64,000 bases of DNA, from assembly GCF_001999465.1 (NCBI RefSeq), contig NZ_MQMF01000002.1:1054001-1118000 (forward strand). The letters run 5' to 3'. The translations under genes and the position numbers were made by a program. The stretch comes from Fictibacillus arsenicus (GTDB lineage: Bacteria > Bacillota > Bacilli > Bacillales > Fictibacillaceae). Shown here piece by piece: positions 1-9,299 of the stretch; position 1 is the stretch's first letter; each line of letters starts with the position of its first letter. The notes below the pieces were generated by a model that was not told where the DNA came from, searched no databases, and saw only the letters and a program-made list of their open reading frames with translations.

Positions 1-1035
1 CCGGAATTCAGTTTGAAAGGGAATCTTCTTAACAAGCGCCATCATAAACTGGTCAGACAGCCCTTCCATATCATCAGGATGAACGAGATCCAAAATTGCC
101 CCCTTAATTTCTCCCTCCTCATAGCCTAAAACCATAAAGTGTGAAGGAGATACATAATGAATCTGTCCTGAAGGGTCAATAACAGTGATTAAATCCGTCG
201 AATGTTCTGCGATCAAACGATATTTCGCCTCACTTTCACGTAGAGCCCGCTCTACTTTTTTCTGTGAAGTAATATCACGGTAAACGATAACAAACCCCAT
301 TATTTTTCCTTCCATATCACAAATGTTAGAGAAGGAAGCGGACACGTCAAATACTGTTCCGTCTTTATGAATTCGCTGCGTTTCATGTAGAGGAACAGAC
401 TGACCCTGCTTTAAAAGGTTGATAATTTCTATGGATTCATCTTGCAAATGAGCTGGTGTGATGACGGGAATGGTAACATTTTCTTCAGAAAAGTCCTCTT
501 CTTCCCAGCCAAACATTTGTTCAAACGCATCATTTACTTTTATTACTTCCTGTCTTGTATTTAATATAAGTATCGCATCTGTAGTACCTTTAAGAACTGA
601 TTCCAAAAGGTCTAAAGCAACACTTAATTCTTCTTCCTTCTGTTTATGCGGAGTGATATCCCTTCCAGTAACGACCAGCATTTGCGGTTTGCCGTCTTTT
701 GTAAAAGTCGGCTGTTTAATCAGTTCGAGCATTACCACGCGGCCGTTCTTCATTTTTATCTTTTCAGCTATTTTAGTAGGTTTCTTTGTTTCCCAAGCTT
801 TCTGATCTGATAGATTGCACCTTTCAACAACTTCACTCGAGAGTCTGTTATCCATTTCCTCCAGACTCTTTCCTTTGTAGTCGTCATCGTATATTCCATA
901 AATATTTAACGCGAACCGGTTTGCTTCTGCCCAAGTTCCATCAGGATATTTAATACATACAAATTCAGGCAGGACATCAATCATTTCTTTAAAAGTAGCA
1001 ACTTCAAGAAGGTCGTCCTGGCTTGTTATATTCAT
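1..1035 (-). CDS. Multi-PAS-domain sensor protein (partial, C-terminus outside window)
   Basis: The reading frame is open from an ATG at 1035 to the window edge, 345 codons with no stop; the C-terminus lies outside. An AAAGGGTGG ribosome-binding site precedes the ATG. Three PAS modules can be read: residues about 14-128, ending in GRDIT; about 138-256, ending in YRDIT; and a third from about 265 that runs off the edge. The xRDIT ending is typical of PAS/PAC units. There is no signal peptide or membrane segment, so it is a cytoplasmic sensor. Proteins of this build usually end in a histidine kinase, GGDEF/EAL or phosphatase output domain; which one applies here cannot be seen. Confidence 0.85.
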   Translation of the reverse strand, partial: MNITSQDDLLEVATFKEMIDVLPEFVCIKYPDGTWAEANRFALNIYGIYDDDYKGKSLEEMDNRLSSEVVERCNLSDQKAWETKKPTKIAEKIKMKNGRVVMLELIKQPTFTKDGKPQMLVVTGRDITPHKQKEEELSVALDLLESVLKGTTDAILILNTRQEVIKVNDAFEQMFGWEEEDFSEENVTIPVITPAHLQDESIEIINLLKQGQSVPLHETQRIHKDGTVFDVSASFSNICDMEGKIMGFVIVYRDITSQKKVERALRESEAKYRLIAEHSTDLITVIDPSGQIHYVSPSHFMVLGYEEGEIKGAILDLVHPDDMEGLSDQFMMALVKKIPFQTEFR

Positions 1036-1265
1036 TTTTATCCACCCTTTTACTAAAACTTCGTACTGTTTATTATTAAATAAAAGGGGCTCGTTTCCTT
1101 TAAATTTTTTGATAATTCGCACGTCAAATTATTCTTTTTTTCGCCTAAATATGACAAAGTAGCCTTAACAGCGACAAGATTTTATTTAAATTATTTGCTG
1201 AACTTGTACGGTATTCTTCAACTTATTACATCGATGTTCTGCTTAATGTCGAAAATTTTTGATAC

Positions 1266-1296
1266 AAAAAAGACGCTTTCAAAATTGAAAGCGTCC
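1266..1296 (-). terminator. Intrinsic terminator of the HU gene
   Basis: An 11-bp perfect stem (GACGCTTTCAA paired with its complement, 1272-1294) is followed on the minus strand by a run of T residues. It lies about 20 bp past the HU stop codon. Confidence 0.85.
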
Positions 1297-1313
1297 TTTG
1301 TATTTACTTACGA

Positions 1314-1592
1314 TTAAACTGCTTTTACAGCTTCTTTTAGCGATTTTCCTGGCTTGAATGCAGGAACATTACTTGCCTGGATCATGATTTCTTCACCAGT
1401 CAGCGGATTGCGTCCTTTTCTCGCATTTCGGTTTCGTGTTTCAAATGTTCCGAAACCGATCAGCTGAACGCTCTCACCGTTTTTCAAAGCATCTGTAATT
1501 GCGTCTAATACTGCGTCAACAGCCAGTGCTGACTCCTTTTTGTTCATACTTGTTGCATTGCGTACTGCATCTACTAAATCCATTTTTTTCAT
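1314..1592 (-). CDS. hup: HU-family histone-like DNA-binding protein
   Basis: This 92-residue protein has the full HU fold signature: an N-terminal dimerisation helix pair, the GFGTFE turn (about 47-52), and a DNA-binding arm with [12 protein letters not shown] and the PAFKPGK segment. HU dimers bend and compact the nucleoid and are normally essential in Bacillaceae. A GAAGGGAG ribosome-binding site precedes the ATG. A second in-frame ATG three codons later could be the true start. The gene is monocistronic, with its own terminator. Length and composition are normal for the family, so identification is secure. Whether it is the main hbs copy or a paralogue cannot be decided from this window. 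Confidence 0.95.
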   Translation of the reverse strand: MKKMDLVDAVRNATSMNKKESALAVDAVLDAITDALKNGESVQLIGFGTFETRNRNARKGRNPLTGEEIMIQASNVPAFKPGKSLKEAVKAV

Positions 1593-1720
1593 TATAGATA
1601 TCTCCCTTCAAACATTAAGAATTATTGCTTGTGTAGCTCCATTATTAACGGATAATGAAGTTTTCATACAGGAAGATACAAAATTCCGAAAAATATTTAT
1701 ATAGTTTAGTAATTCTTGAT

Positions 1721-2491
1721 CTAAAAACCCTGAATTGTCATCCCGCCATCAACAAATAGCGTCTGTCCATTCACATAGCTCGCTGCATCACTTGCCAAGA
1801 ACACAGCTGGCCCTACAAGATCAGGCAGTTCTCCTACCCTTTTTTGCGGTGTTACAGCTAAAATATCATTCAAGTAATCTTCGTCTGCAAGCAGCTTTTC
1901 TGTTAGAGGTGTTTTGAAGTACCACGGACCTATGCTGTTTACATTAATGCCGTACTCACCCCACTCAAGCGCAAGGTTTTTCGTCATCTGAATAATAGCC
2001 GCTTTCGTAGATGCATAGACTACACCTGTTCGCAGCGCCACATGGCCTGCCACAGAAGAGATCGTAATGATCTTCCCTCCACCGTTTTCCTTCATTCTTT
2101 CCCCGGCTTTTTGCGAAAACCAAAATGCGGAACGAAGATTTGTATTCATTATTGTATTCCATTCGTCATCTGAAACCTCAAATGCCTTTGATCGAATATT
2201 CATCCCAGCATTGTTGACGAGGATGTCGATTCTTACTTTGTCGGCATCCAGCTTCTCGAAGATCGTTTCAATATCGCTTTTGTTTGTCACATCCGCTTCA
2301 AATGTATATGCTTTTCTGCCCGCTTGCTGGATATGTTCAGCGGTTTCTTCTAGATCTGATTGCGTTCTCGATACGATAACTACGTCTGCCCCTACTTCTG
2401 CATAGCCGATTGCGATCGCTCGTCCGATTCCTCTGCCCGCACCTGTTACGAGCGCTGTTTTTCCTTTTAACGAGAATGACGGTAAGTACAT
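1721..2491 (-). CDS. SDR-family oxidoreductase (gluconate 5-dehydrogenase/glucose dehydrogenase-like)
   Basis: A classical short-chain dehydrogenase of 256 residues, the usual length. It shows the TGxxxGxG nucleotide-binding loop (residues 16-23), NNAG (93-96), the catalytic serine (145/146) and Tyr159-x3-Lys163 in YASTK. It should catalyse NAD(P)-dependent oxidation or reduction of a small hydroxyl compound in the cytosol. The overall sequence resembles gluconate 5-dehydrogenase and related 3-oxoacyl reductase-like enzymes, but the substrate cannot be read from motifs. It stands alone; a phased repeat array lies about 180 bp upstream. Confidence 0.85.
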   Translation of the reverse strand: MYLPSFSLKGKTALVTGAGRGIGRAIAIGYAEVGADVVIVSRTQSDLEETAEHIQQAGRKAYTFEADVTNKSDIETIFEKLDADKVRIDILVNNAGMNIRSKAFEVSDDEWNTIMNTNLRSAFWFSQKAGERMKENGGGKIITISSVAGHVALRTGVVYASTKAAIIQMTKNLALEWGEYGINVNSIGPWYFKTPLTEKLLADEDYLNDILAVTPQKRVGELPDLVGPAVFLASDAASYVNGQTLFVDGGMTIQGF

Positions 2492-2673
2492 ATTTGCTGC
2501 CTCCTGCTCATTTGAGAGTTCTACTTTAATAATAATCCGCTATTTTTGTATATTTGTTGATAGTTTATCAAAAATAAAGATCAAAAACTTTTTATTTGTC
2601 TGGAAGAGGTTAGAATCCCAACGAATTCGTGTGCACTCATAGAACCTAGACAATTAATTTCACCTGAAGTGAA

Positions 2674-2770
2674 CATAATTTGACGAAGTTGGCTCATAAT
2701 TTGAAACTTATGGTTAATAATTTGAAGAAGTTAATTAATAATTTGAAGAAGTTGAATGATAATTTGACAT
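2674..2770. repeat. 21-bp tandem array (AATAATTTGAAGAAGTT type)
   Basis: Four to five degenerate copies of a 21-bp unit begin at 2674, 2695, 2716, 2737 and 2758. Each carries ATAATTTGA followed by a more variable half. The array fills much of the 344-bp gap between the SDR gene start and the helicase gene end. The 63-residue frame that runs through it only translates the repeat and is not called as a gene. Confidence 0.85.
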
Positions 2771-2798
2771 ACCTGCGCCAGCTAGCCACACCAAAAAA

Positions 2799-2825
2799 AA
2801 GACATGCCGCAAATCAGCATGTCTT
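2799..2825 (-). terminator. Terminator of the helicase operon
   Basis: The stem AAGACATGC/GCATGTCTT is followed on the minus strand by at least eight T residues. It lies just past the helicase stop codon. Confidence 0.85.
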
Positions 2826-2835
2826 CATCTTTCTA

Positions 2836-5622
2836 TCAAGTCTCTACCCACTCTTTGCGCAGAGTAAATAAGTCTTTTAGTTCATCCGTTGATAATTCTG
2901 TGATCCAGTTTTCGCTCTGGATTACTTTCTCTGACAGCTCCTTCTTACTTTCGAGCATCATATCGATCTTTTCTTCGAGAGTGCCAAGCGTGATCATCTT
3001 ATGCACCGTAACAAACTTTTTTTGTCCGATTCGGTGAGCACGGTCGGTCGCCTGGTTTTCAACTGCAGGATTCCACCACCTGTCATAGTGGATAACATGA
3101 TTTGCTTCTGTCAAGTTCAAACCTGTTCCCCCTGCTTTTAAAGATAAGATGAATATAGCGTTATCCCCATTTTGGAAACTGTCTATCATCTCATCACGCT
3201 TTTGCTTGGATAAGCTACCATGCAAGAACAGAACAGGTTTACCAAACTTCTTCTCTGCGTACTTCTTGATCAGCTCTCCCATAAAGATAAACTGGGTAAA
3301 GATTAAGCATTTTTCCTCTTTTTCTGTTATCGCTTCAAGGAGTTCAATCGTCTTCGAAAATTTAACAGATTGATCTTCTAGCTTCGTTAATTTGTCATTC
3401 TTCGTATAAAGTGCAGGATGATCACAGATCTGTTTCAGTTTACCCAGCATAGCCAGCAGCAGACCGCGGCGCTGCATGCCCGTTACTTTTTCAAGCTGTT
3501 CAAATGTATCCTGAACAAGTCTTTCATATAAAGAAGCCTGCTCTTTTGATAGAGGACAGTATTCTTTGATTTCTTGTTTCTCAGGCAAATTCAGCTGAAC
3601 AGCAGGATCCATCTTCGTACGCCTGAGCAAGAAAGGCTGAACAAGTCTCTTTAATTGCTGCAGCCTAACATTATCATTTTCTTTTTCGACCGGCAGGACA
3701 AACTTCTTCTGAAAAGAAGGCTCACTTCCTAAGTAGCCAGGATTAAGAAAATCGAATATCGCCCAAAGTTCAAGCAGACGGTTCTCGACAGGTGTTCCCG
3801 TTAACGCAATCTTATGACGGCCGTTCAGCTTGCGGATACTTCTAGACTGTTTTGTATAGCTGTTCTTGATATTTTGTGCTTCATCAAGGACGATTGCCTC
3901 CCAAAACGTTCCACCCATTTCGATAAAATCTAGCTGACACGTTGTATATGAAGTAATGACAACGTCGTAATTCTTATACCATCTCTCAAAATCTTCTCCC
4001 TTTTTCCGGTTAGAGCCGTAGTGCAAACCAACTGTTAAAGATGGAGAAAAATGCTCAAGTTCCTTTTGCCAGTTCCCAATAACAGATGTAGGACACACCA
4101 ATAGAAAGGTGCCTTCCTGCTCCCCTTTTTCTTTTACTTTTAAAAAGTAATCGATCGTCTGGACAGTTTTACCAAGGCCCATATCATCTGCAAGGCAACC
4201 GCCAAGCCCAAACTTTCGAAGAAAATACATCCAGGAGCTTCCTGTCTTTTGATAATCTCTAAGAGTTCCCTGCAGATTTTCAGCTTTTGGCTCAACGGGG
4301 ATCGTTTTGATTTCGGAAAGCTGATCCATCCATAGATTGAGAGGCTCATCCCATTCCATATCAAGCATTGGACCTTCAAACTCTATACCATCAAGTTCTT
4401 CATCTGCAGGATTTGTTTCCATATTTAAAAGGTGTTGTTCTAAAACATCTTTTAACTGAATGCCCGTTCGGTCAACGTTTTTGATGAGGTGCCGGACTTG
4501 TTTCATCCATTCAGGATCAACTCTGTACCACTGACCGTTTCTGCGGACAAGTCTTCTGCTGCCATCCACCAGCTTCCGGAATTCCTCCTCTGAGAGCTCT
4601 TCATCTCCAGTTGAAAGTCTCCAGTCAAACTGCATAATAGCATTTAACCCTAAAAAGGATGGCGCACCGCCGCCAGTTTGCGGTTTAGTCTTGATCTTTG
4701 CTTTAACTTTCGGCTGAAGTTCCTGAACCGTCTGCCACCATTCCGGCAGAATGCTTGATATTCCGATCTGGCTAAGAAGTTCGCTTTTTAAAGTCAGGAA
4801 ATCCCATGCTTCTTTTTCCGTAATCTCTTCCCGAATTTCTTTACGGATGCCAACCTTAAGCCAGGAAATAAGCTTAGATACAAGCTCTATATCACTTTCC
4901 AGCATTGCTTGATAGGGTTTCCATTCATCAGGCAAGAGAGTGCTTTTTCCTTTGTAAGGAACACGAATACCTTCCTCTTTTTCCTGAAGAAAGACATTCA
5001 GATTCCATATATCCCTATCTTCCTCTTCAGAAGGCTCGGATAACTCAAAAATTATTTTGAAAGGTTTAGGATCTTCCCTCCAGCCAATTTTGATCAGCCA
5101 TTCTTCTTCATCCAAGTGCCCTAATGCAGAGATGATCTGTCTTGAATTCCCTCTGACCAGCTCTTTATTAAAAGATGATGGCATTGCTGAATAGCCTGCG
5201 TCCGGGAGAGTTGACAGAGCCTCATTGATCCATGGAGACTCGATTCGTTTCCCTTCAGCTTTCCATGACCAATCACCTGCTTTCCATGCTTCAAAGTCAG
5301 GAGACACGAGATCCGATTTCATTAATTTATCAAAATGATTTGCTTCTTTCACCAATCGCCAAGCATCTTTTTCCCATGTGTTTTCGGAAAGGAAAAAATC
5401 AGGATAGCGATTGAACAGAACAAAAGCTTCTCCTGCATTCAAATATATATTTTGATCGTCATCCATATCGAGCAGCGTTCCATAAAAAGATGGCGGATGC
5501 CACGTAAATAAAAGAGGTTTCCAATCGTTCACATGCACTCTTTTCTTATGTTTAGTGGCCCATAAAACCATATTTCCATGAAGCCATTTTGCGTGAAGTA
5601 AAAGATTGCTTGTATCGATCAT
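2836..5622 (-). CDS. SNF2-family DEAD/DEAH-box helicase (YwqA/HepA-like)
   Basis: A 928-residue SNF2 ATPase. The N-terminal half (about 1-440) matches bacterial SNF2-associated regions. The ATPase core starts near 450, with Walker A DDMGLGKT (479-486) and the Walker B-type DEAQ box (580-583). The C-terminal helicase lobe contains the QATDRAHRIGQ motif VI. These enzymes translocate on double-stranded DNA and remodel protein-DNA or RNA polymerase complexes; the B. subtilis counterpart YwqA is poorly characterised. The start codon overlaps the stop of the upstream gene by 4 bases, so the two are translationally coupled. Length and motifs are complete. Confidence 0.92.
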   Translation of the reverse strand: MIDTSNLLLHAKWLHGNMVLWATKHKKRVHVNDWKPLLFTWHPPSFYGTLLDMDDDQNIYLNAGEAFVLFNRYPDFFLSENTWEKDAWRLVKEANHFDKLMKSDLVSPDFEAWKAGDWSWKAEGKRIESPWINEALSTLPDAGYSAMPSSFNKELVRGNSRQIISALGHLDEEEWLIKIGWREDPKPFKIIFELSEPSEEEDRDIWNLNVFLQEKEEGIRVPYKGKSTLLPDEWKPYQAMLESDIELVSKLISWLKVGIRKEIREEITEKEAWDFLTLKSELLSQIGISSILPEWWQTVQELQPKVKAKIKTKPQTGGGAPSFLGLNAIMQFDWRLSTGDEELSEEEFRKLVDGSRRLVRRNGQWYRVDPEWMKQVRHLIKNVDRTGIQLKDVLEQHLLNMETNPADEELDGIEFEGPMLDMEWDEPLNLWMDQLSEIKTIPVEPKAENLQGTLRDYQKTGSSWMYFLRKFGLGGCLADDMGLGKTVQTIDYFLKVKEKGEQEGTFLLVCPTSVIGNWQKELEHFSPSLTVGLHYGSNRKKGEDFERWYKNYDVVITSYTTCQLDFIEMGGTFWEAIVLDEAQNIKNSYTKQSRSIRKLNGRHKIALTGTPVENRLLELWAIFDFLNPGYLGSEPSFQKKFVLPVEKENDNVRLQQLKRLVQPFLLRRTKMDPAVQLNLPEKQEIKEYCPLSKEQASLYERLVQDTFEQLEKVTGMQRRGLLLAMLGKLKQICDHPALYTKNDKLTKLEDQSVKFSKTIELLEAITEKEEKCLIFTQFIFMGELIKKYAEKKFGKPVLFLHGSLSKQKRDEMIDSFQNGDNAIFILSLKAGGTGLNLTEANHVIHYDRWWNPAVENQATDRAHRIGQKKFVTVHKMITLGTLEEKIDMMLESKKELSEKVIQSENWITELSTDELKDLFTLRKEWVET

Positions 5623-6929
5623 GAAATAAACTTTCCTTTCCTTAACTCTTCCTGAAACGCTCTTAACCGACCATAAATCGTTGCGATTTGTTGAATATAC
5701 TGAGAAAATCGCTCTTCCTCACCAATATCAAAGTAAAGGGTCCGAAGCGTTTTTAAATGCTTTATGGCTGATTGATATGATTTTCTCGTCCGTTCATTAA
5801 TCAGCCTGTCAATCGTTTGATGGTAGATCGGCAGAACCGTTTCCTTTTCAAATGAAAGGACTTCTTTTAAATCCTTTCGCTGAATGAGCTCTGGTGAGTA
5901 GCCCATGATCACTTGAAGCTCCACCCATCTCTCATGCTCACCAATGACCATTAAATATTCACCGTACTCATAAAAAGTGATTGGCAGAAACTCAATGAGC
6001 ATTTCTTCATACTGATCTTCATCACCCGTATGCTGTGCGTATTTCCAGAAATAATTGAGGTATTCGTGGAAAAATTCACGGGCATTTGAATGATAATAAT
6101 AAGAGCTGACACCCTCAAGGAAATTTGGCTTTAGATAAAGAAGCCAAGCCAAAAGACGTTCCCATTCCTGCTTATCAACCAAAAGTTTCATCCACACAAG
6201 GAAATGCACCATTTCTACTTTCTTATCGCTCTGCCCCAAACGTTCAAAAGCAAGATCATCCTGTTGTCGTGCAAAAGCAAAATGCACTAAAGCAAGCTCA
6301 AGCATTTGAGATGCTTTGCCCGCTTCTTTTTCCTCCAGCAATTGTTTTTCATATTTTTCAATCCATGTTTTCTCAGAATAAAGAAGAGACCAGCTGATCT
6401 GAAAAAGATAAAATAATAAATAACCCCACTTCGGAGGGATCTCATATAGACTTTGAAAGTTTCGGAGACTCTCTTCGACGAGTTTTTTATTTTCATTTAG
6501 AAGCTTTTCGCTATTCATCTCTTTTAATGCCACATAAATCTGATCAGATAATTTTTCAACGGTAGCATCAAAGTTCGCCTGCATATAAGAAGCTATCCCA
6601 TATTGTGCTTCAAATGAAAATAAGCGGATGAGCGTTTCAATTTGAACATGATATCTATATAACAATGCGATATCTTCATCAAAAAATTGCCCAGCATTTA
6701 AAAGTGCAGGATAATAATCGCGATAGATATGTACAAATGTATAGCTCGTATCTTTTCCGTCAGCAAGATCCCGAAAGGAGACGGTTTGCATTTTCCGTTT
6801 TTCGAATGTCTCGAATCGTTCTGAAAAATACTCACGCCACAACTGAACCGAATGTGTATTTTGAACTTTCTGCTCAGGGGAATTATATTGTGTACGACTT
6901 TTTTCATCGTGTTCCTCTGGTTGCTTCAT
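5619..6929 (-). CDS. Hypothetical helicase partner in the YwqB position, without a zinc finger
   Basis: A 436-residue, largely helical acidic protein rich in Trp and Tyr, with no membrane segment. A strong AAGGAGGGGAG site sits directly before the ATG, so the start is well supported. It overlaps the SNF2 helicase start by 4 bases. In B. subtilis the gene beside ywqA is ywqB, a SWIM zinc-finger protein. Here the equivalent gene encodes no cysteine at all, so a CxC...CxH finger is impossible. It may be a diverged YwqB that lost the finger, or an unrelated helical-repeat protein. Coupling suggests it works with the helicase. Confidence 0.75.
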   Translation of the reverse strand: MKQPEEHDEKSRTQYNSPEQKVQNTHSVQLWREYFSERFETFEKRKMQTVSFRDLADGKDTSYTFVHIYRDYYPALLNAGQFFDEDIALLYRYHVQIETLIRLFSFEAQYGIASYMQANFDATVEKLSDQIYVALKEMNSEKLLNENKKLVEESLRNFQSLYEIPPKWGYLLFYLFQISWSLLYSEKTWIEKYEKQLLEEKEAGKASQMLELALVHFAFARQQDDLAFERLGQSDKKVEMVHFLVWMKLLVDKQEWERLLAWLLYLKPNFLEGVSSYYYHSNAREFFHEYLNYFWKYAQHTGDEDQYEEMLIEFLPITFYEYGEYLMVIGEHERWVELQVIMGYSPELIQRKDLKEVLSFEKETVLPIYHQTIDRLINERTRKSYQSAIKHLKTLRTLYFDIGEEERFSQYIQQIATIYGRLRAFQEELRKGKFIS

Positions 6930-7170
6930 TCCGTCTCCCCTCCTTCAAGTTTTATTACCAATTATAGCAAATTAGACGTTTGCTCATTCATTGCATATCA
7001 TTTCTATTTTAAAGGAAATTACTTAAGTTGACCAAAAAAACAACTTTGTTGCTCTTAAACTTATTAATTTCTTGTCCGATATTATTACTAACAGGAATGT
7101 TTTTCACTTATCAAAAACTCTGCTGTTGTATTATTTTGTAATTATTTGTAAAAATTTTAAGTTATTCTGC

Positions 7171-7292
7171 TATACTTATGAAATCACTCGACGAAAGGGC
7201 AAACTTTTCGAAAGGGAAGGACGCAAAGCTACAGGGGCTAAGTCTTATAAAAGATATTCCAGCCAGTTGCCGAATGAACTCCTTCGTCGGTA
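7171..7292 (+). promoter_or_regulatory. c-di-GMP-I (GEMM) riboswitch with upstream -10 element
   Basis: A TATACT -10 hexamer (7171-7176) precedes an aptamer from about 7186 that shows every GEMM-I landmark. These are GGGCAAAC, a P1b hairpin capped by a GAAA tetraloop, the invariant GGACGCAAAGC, a GGGGCTAAG segment, and the closing CAGCCAGTTGCCGAA. The outer stem pairs 7189-7195 with 7283-7289. No terminator follows. Instead CTCCTT (7279-7284), overlapping the outer stem, could pair with the AAGGGAG ribosome-binding site at 7301-7307, which hints at translational control. The downstream gene is Spo0E-like. Confidence 0.92.
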
Positions 7293-7315
7293 ATAATTAC
7301 AAGGGAGATAAACAT

Positions 7316-7483
7316 ATGAAGGAGAATACAATTCAAGACCGAATTAGCCTCTTAAGAGAGGAGCTGTATCGTACATCACTTCAGCTGAACCATGAATTGG
7401 CTCACCCAAAATTAGTAAAGGTCAGTCAACAGCTCGATCAGCTTCTCAATCAATTCACTCTTTCAAGACAAGAAAACATATAA
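7316..7483 (+). CDS. Spo0E-like aspartyl-phosphate phosphatase peptide under riboswitch control
   Basis: This 55-residue protein is predicted to be two helices. It carries the Spo0E-family signature: an N-terminal LREEL helix, then SQQLDQLL (the SQxLD motif) in the second helix. Family members dephosphorylate Spo0A~P or related response regulators and hold back sporulation. An AAGGGAG site lies 8 bases before the ATG. The gene is the only one downstream of the c-di-GMP aptamer and ends at its own terminator. So its expression should respond to c-di-GMP, linking that signal to the sporulation phosphorelay. The target regulator is inferred from the family. Confidence 0.85.
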   Translation: MKENTIQDRISLLREELYRTSLQLNHELAHPKLVKVSQQLDQLLNQFTLSRQENI

Positions 7484-7484
7484 A

Positions 7485-7511
7485 AAATGGCCAGCTTTGG
7501 GCCATTTTTTA
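7485..7511. terminator. Bidirectional terminator between convergent genes
   Basis: The palindrome AAAAAATGGCC/GGCCATTTTTT has T-runs on both strands. It serves the Spo0E-like gene (plus) and the antiporter gene (minus). Confidence 0.9.
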
Positions 7512-9086
7512 ATTTTCATCATCATGATATTTATGCTTTTTCTGTTCAATAAGGTCAATGATTCGCTCAACTTCTTCATGTGCGAGCTGGCTTGATATCA
7601 TATCTTTTCTTAACAATCGTTCGATTGCCTCGTGCTCAGCATACAAAGCTTCAATTGAAGCAATATGTTCCTGTGTTTTCCTCCACTCAGGATGTTCCTC
7701 ATACATGACATCCAGTGTTTTTTTCGCCTCCTCCTGCTTGTGATCATACAATGATTTCATTCTTTCAAAAACAATTGTAGAAATAACTGCCTCTTTTCTT
7801 AACTGATGGAGTCTTCCGATCGCATGTTCATATCTATGAACAGCGCTCATCGCCTCCTCGTATTCTGTTCTTTCTTTATTAGGACCTTTGATGTTTAATT
7901 TATTTATGAGGGAAGAGATTGTCATTCCTTGAACCAGCAAAGAAAAGAATACAACAGAGAATGCTAAAATAATAATATTCTCCCTGCCAGGAAAATCTCC
8001 TGGTAAACTTAGCGCAAGTGCGATAGACAAAGATCCTTTCAGACCGCCCCAATTAAGCACATGCTTCCATTTTGCAGGTATACCTTTTAAAGCAAACATA
8101 GAGCTGTATACTGCAATCGTCCTTGCAGCGAGTACTATAAGAATGCTTGCTATTATCAATCCCCATTTGTCATTGATATCGATATAGGCGATTTCGAGTC
8201 CTACAAGAAGGAAAACAAGTGAATTCGCAAACAGTGCTAACACATCCCAAAAAGAATGTATGTTTATTTTGGTCGTTGGACTCATTCCGATCTTAGCACC
8301 ATAATTACCAAATACGAGGCCCGCAACTACAACTGCAATTACTCCCGATACGTGGATAGACTCTGCGATTTGAAAGCTTCCATAGAATAATAATATAGAA
8401 AACAGAATCTCCAGCGGGTAATCATCATACCAGCTCGTAAACTTTGAAAAAATATATCCTAATCCTCCCCCTACTAAAGCTCCGCCTATTGCCACTTTAA
8501 ATAGCATTAGAACAGCAGCTAGCAGTCCCCCTCCACCCATCTCAATATAAGAAGGCAGATAGATTGAAGCAATCATAAAAAGCACAACTGCTAATCCATC
8601 ATTAAATAAACTCTCTCCTTCAATTACAGTTGAAAGCTTTCGGTTCACTCCAAGAGTTTTAAAAATGCTTAATACGGATACAGGGTCTGTCGCACTCATC
8701 AAAGCAGCGAATACAAAAGCTGTTTGAAGACTTAAATCTAATATGTAATAAGATCCGGCACCGATAATCAGAAAGGTAAGATAGGTTCCTCCAACTGCTA
8801 ATGCACTTATCGCCCTTGCATTTTCCCTCAAATGGCTGTAAGGAAGTTTCAAACTTGCCTCTCCAAGTAAAGTCGGCAACAAAAGCGAAATGATTATAAA
8901 TTGAAATGTATAGCCCTCTTCAACAAATCCTTTTAAAGGTTCCAACGCCGGGAGAGGTACAAGTCCGATAATGGCTCCTACTACCACAAGCGCAATCGGA
9001 TAAGGTTTTTTTATTTTCTTCGCCAAGGCTGTTACCCCAACCGCTACAGCCAATAAAATAAAAGCAATATTTAATGAGTGATGCAT
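7509..9086 (-). CDS. CPA1-family Na+(K+)/H+ antiporter
   Basis: A 525-residue protein with about 12 membrane segments in the first 390 residues, then a charged, probably coiled-coil cytoplasmic tail. CPA1 hallmarks are ATDPVSVL in the TM5 region and the ESLFNDG segment just after it. It should exchange cytoplasmic Na+ or K+ for protons across the plasma membrane, for alkaline pH or salt homeostasis. Related B. subtilis proteins are NhaK-type. The GAGAGGAG ribosome-binding site supports the start. Spo0E-like genes lie on both sides, but no functional link is evident. Confidence 0.9.
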   Translation of the reverse strand: MHHSLNIAFILLAVAVGVTALAKKIKKPYPIALVVVGAIIGLVPLPALEPLKGFVEEGYTFQFIIISLLLPTLLGEASLKLPYSHLRENARAISALAVGGTYLTFLIIGAGSYYILDLSLQTAFVFAALMSATDPVSVLSIFKTLGVNRKLSTVIEGESLFNDGLAVVLFMIASIYLPSYIEMGGGGLLAAVLMLFKVAIGGALVGGGLGYIFSKFTSWYDDYPLEILFSILLFYGSFQIAESIHVSGVIAVVVAGLVFGNYGAKIGMSPTTKINIHSFWDVLALFANSLVFLLVGLEIAYIDINDKWGLIIASILIVLAARTIAVYSSMFALKGIPAKWKHVLNWGGLKGSLSIALALSLPGDFPGRENIIILAFSVVFFSLLVQGMTISSLINKLNIKGPNKERTEYEEAMSAVHRYEHAIGRLHQLRKEAVISTIVFERMKSLYDHKQEEAKKTLDVMYEEHPEWRKTQEHIASIEALYAEHEAIERLLRKDMISSQLAHEEVERIIDLIEQKKHKYHDDEN

Positions 9087-9299
9087 AATATTCTCCTCTC
9101 AAGCTATGTCTCTAGCTATATAATTCCCTCCACCTTCCAAACTTAGTCAGCAGAATAAGTCACATAAATCGACAAGATCTAATAAAGTATTGTTGAATCT
9201 TGTAACATTATCACTTCTTTCCACGAAACTCTTTTTCTTTCCGTAAAAATATTGCATATTTATTGAGATAAAATCTTTCATGAAAGTTGTGAATAATAC

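Noticed and set aside
2680-2871. 63-codon frame as a small leucine/asparagine-rich protein
   Set aside because: It only translates the 21-bp tandem array and runs into a terminator; no ribosome-binding site.
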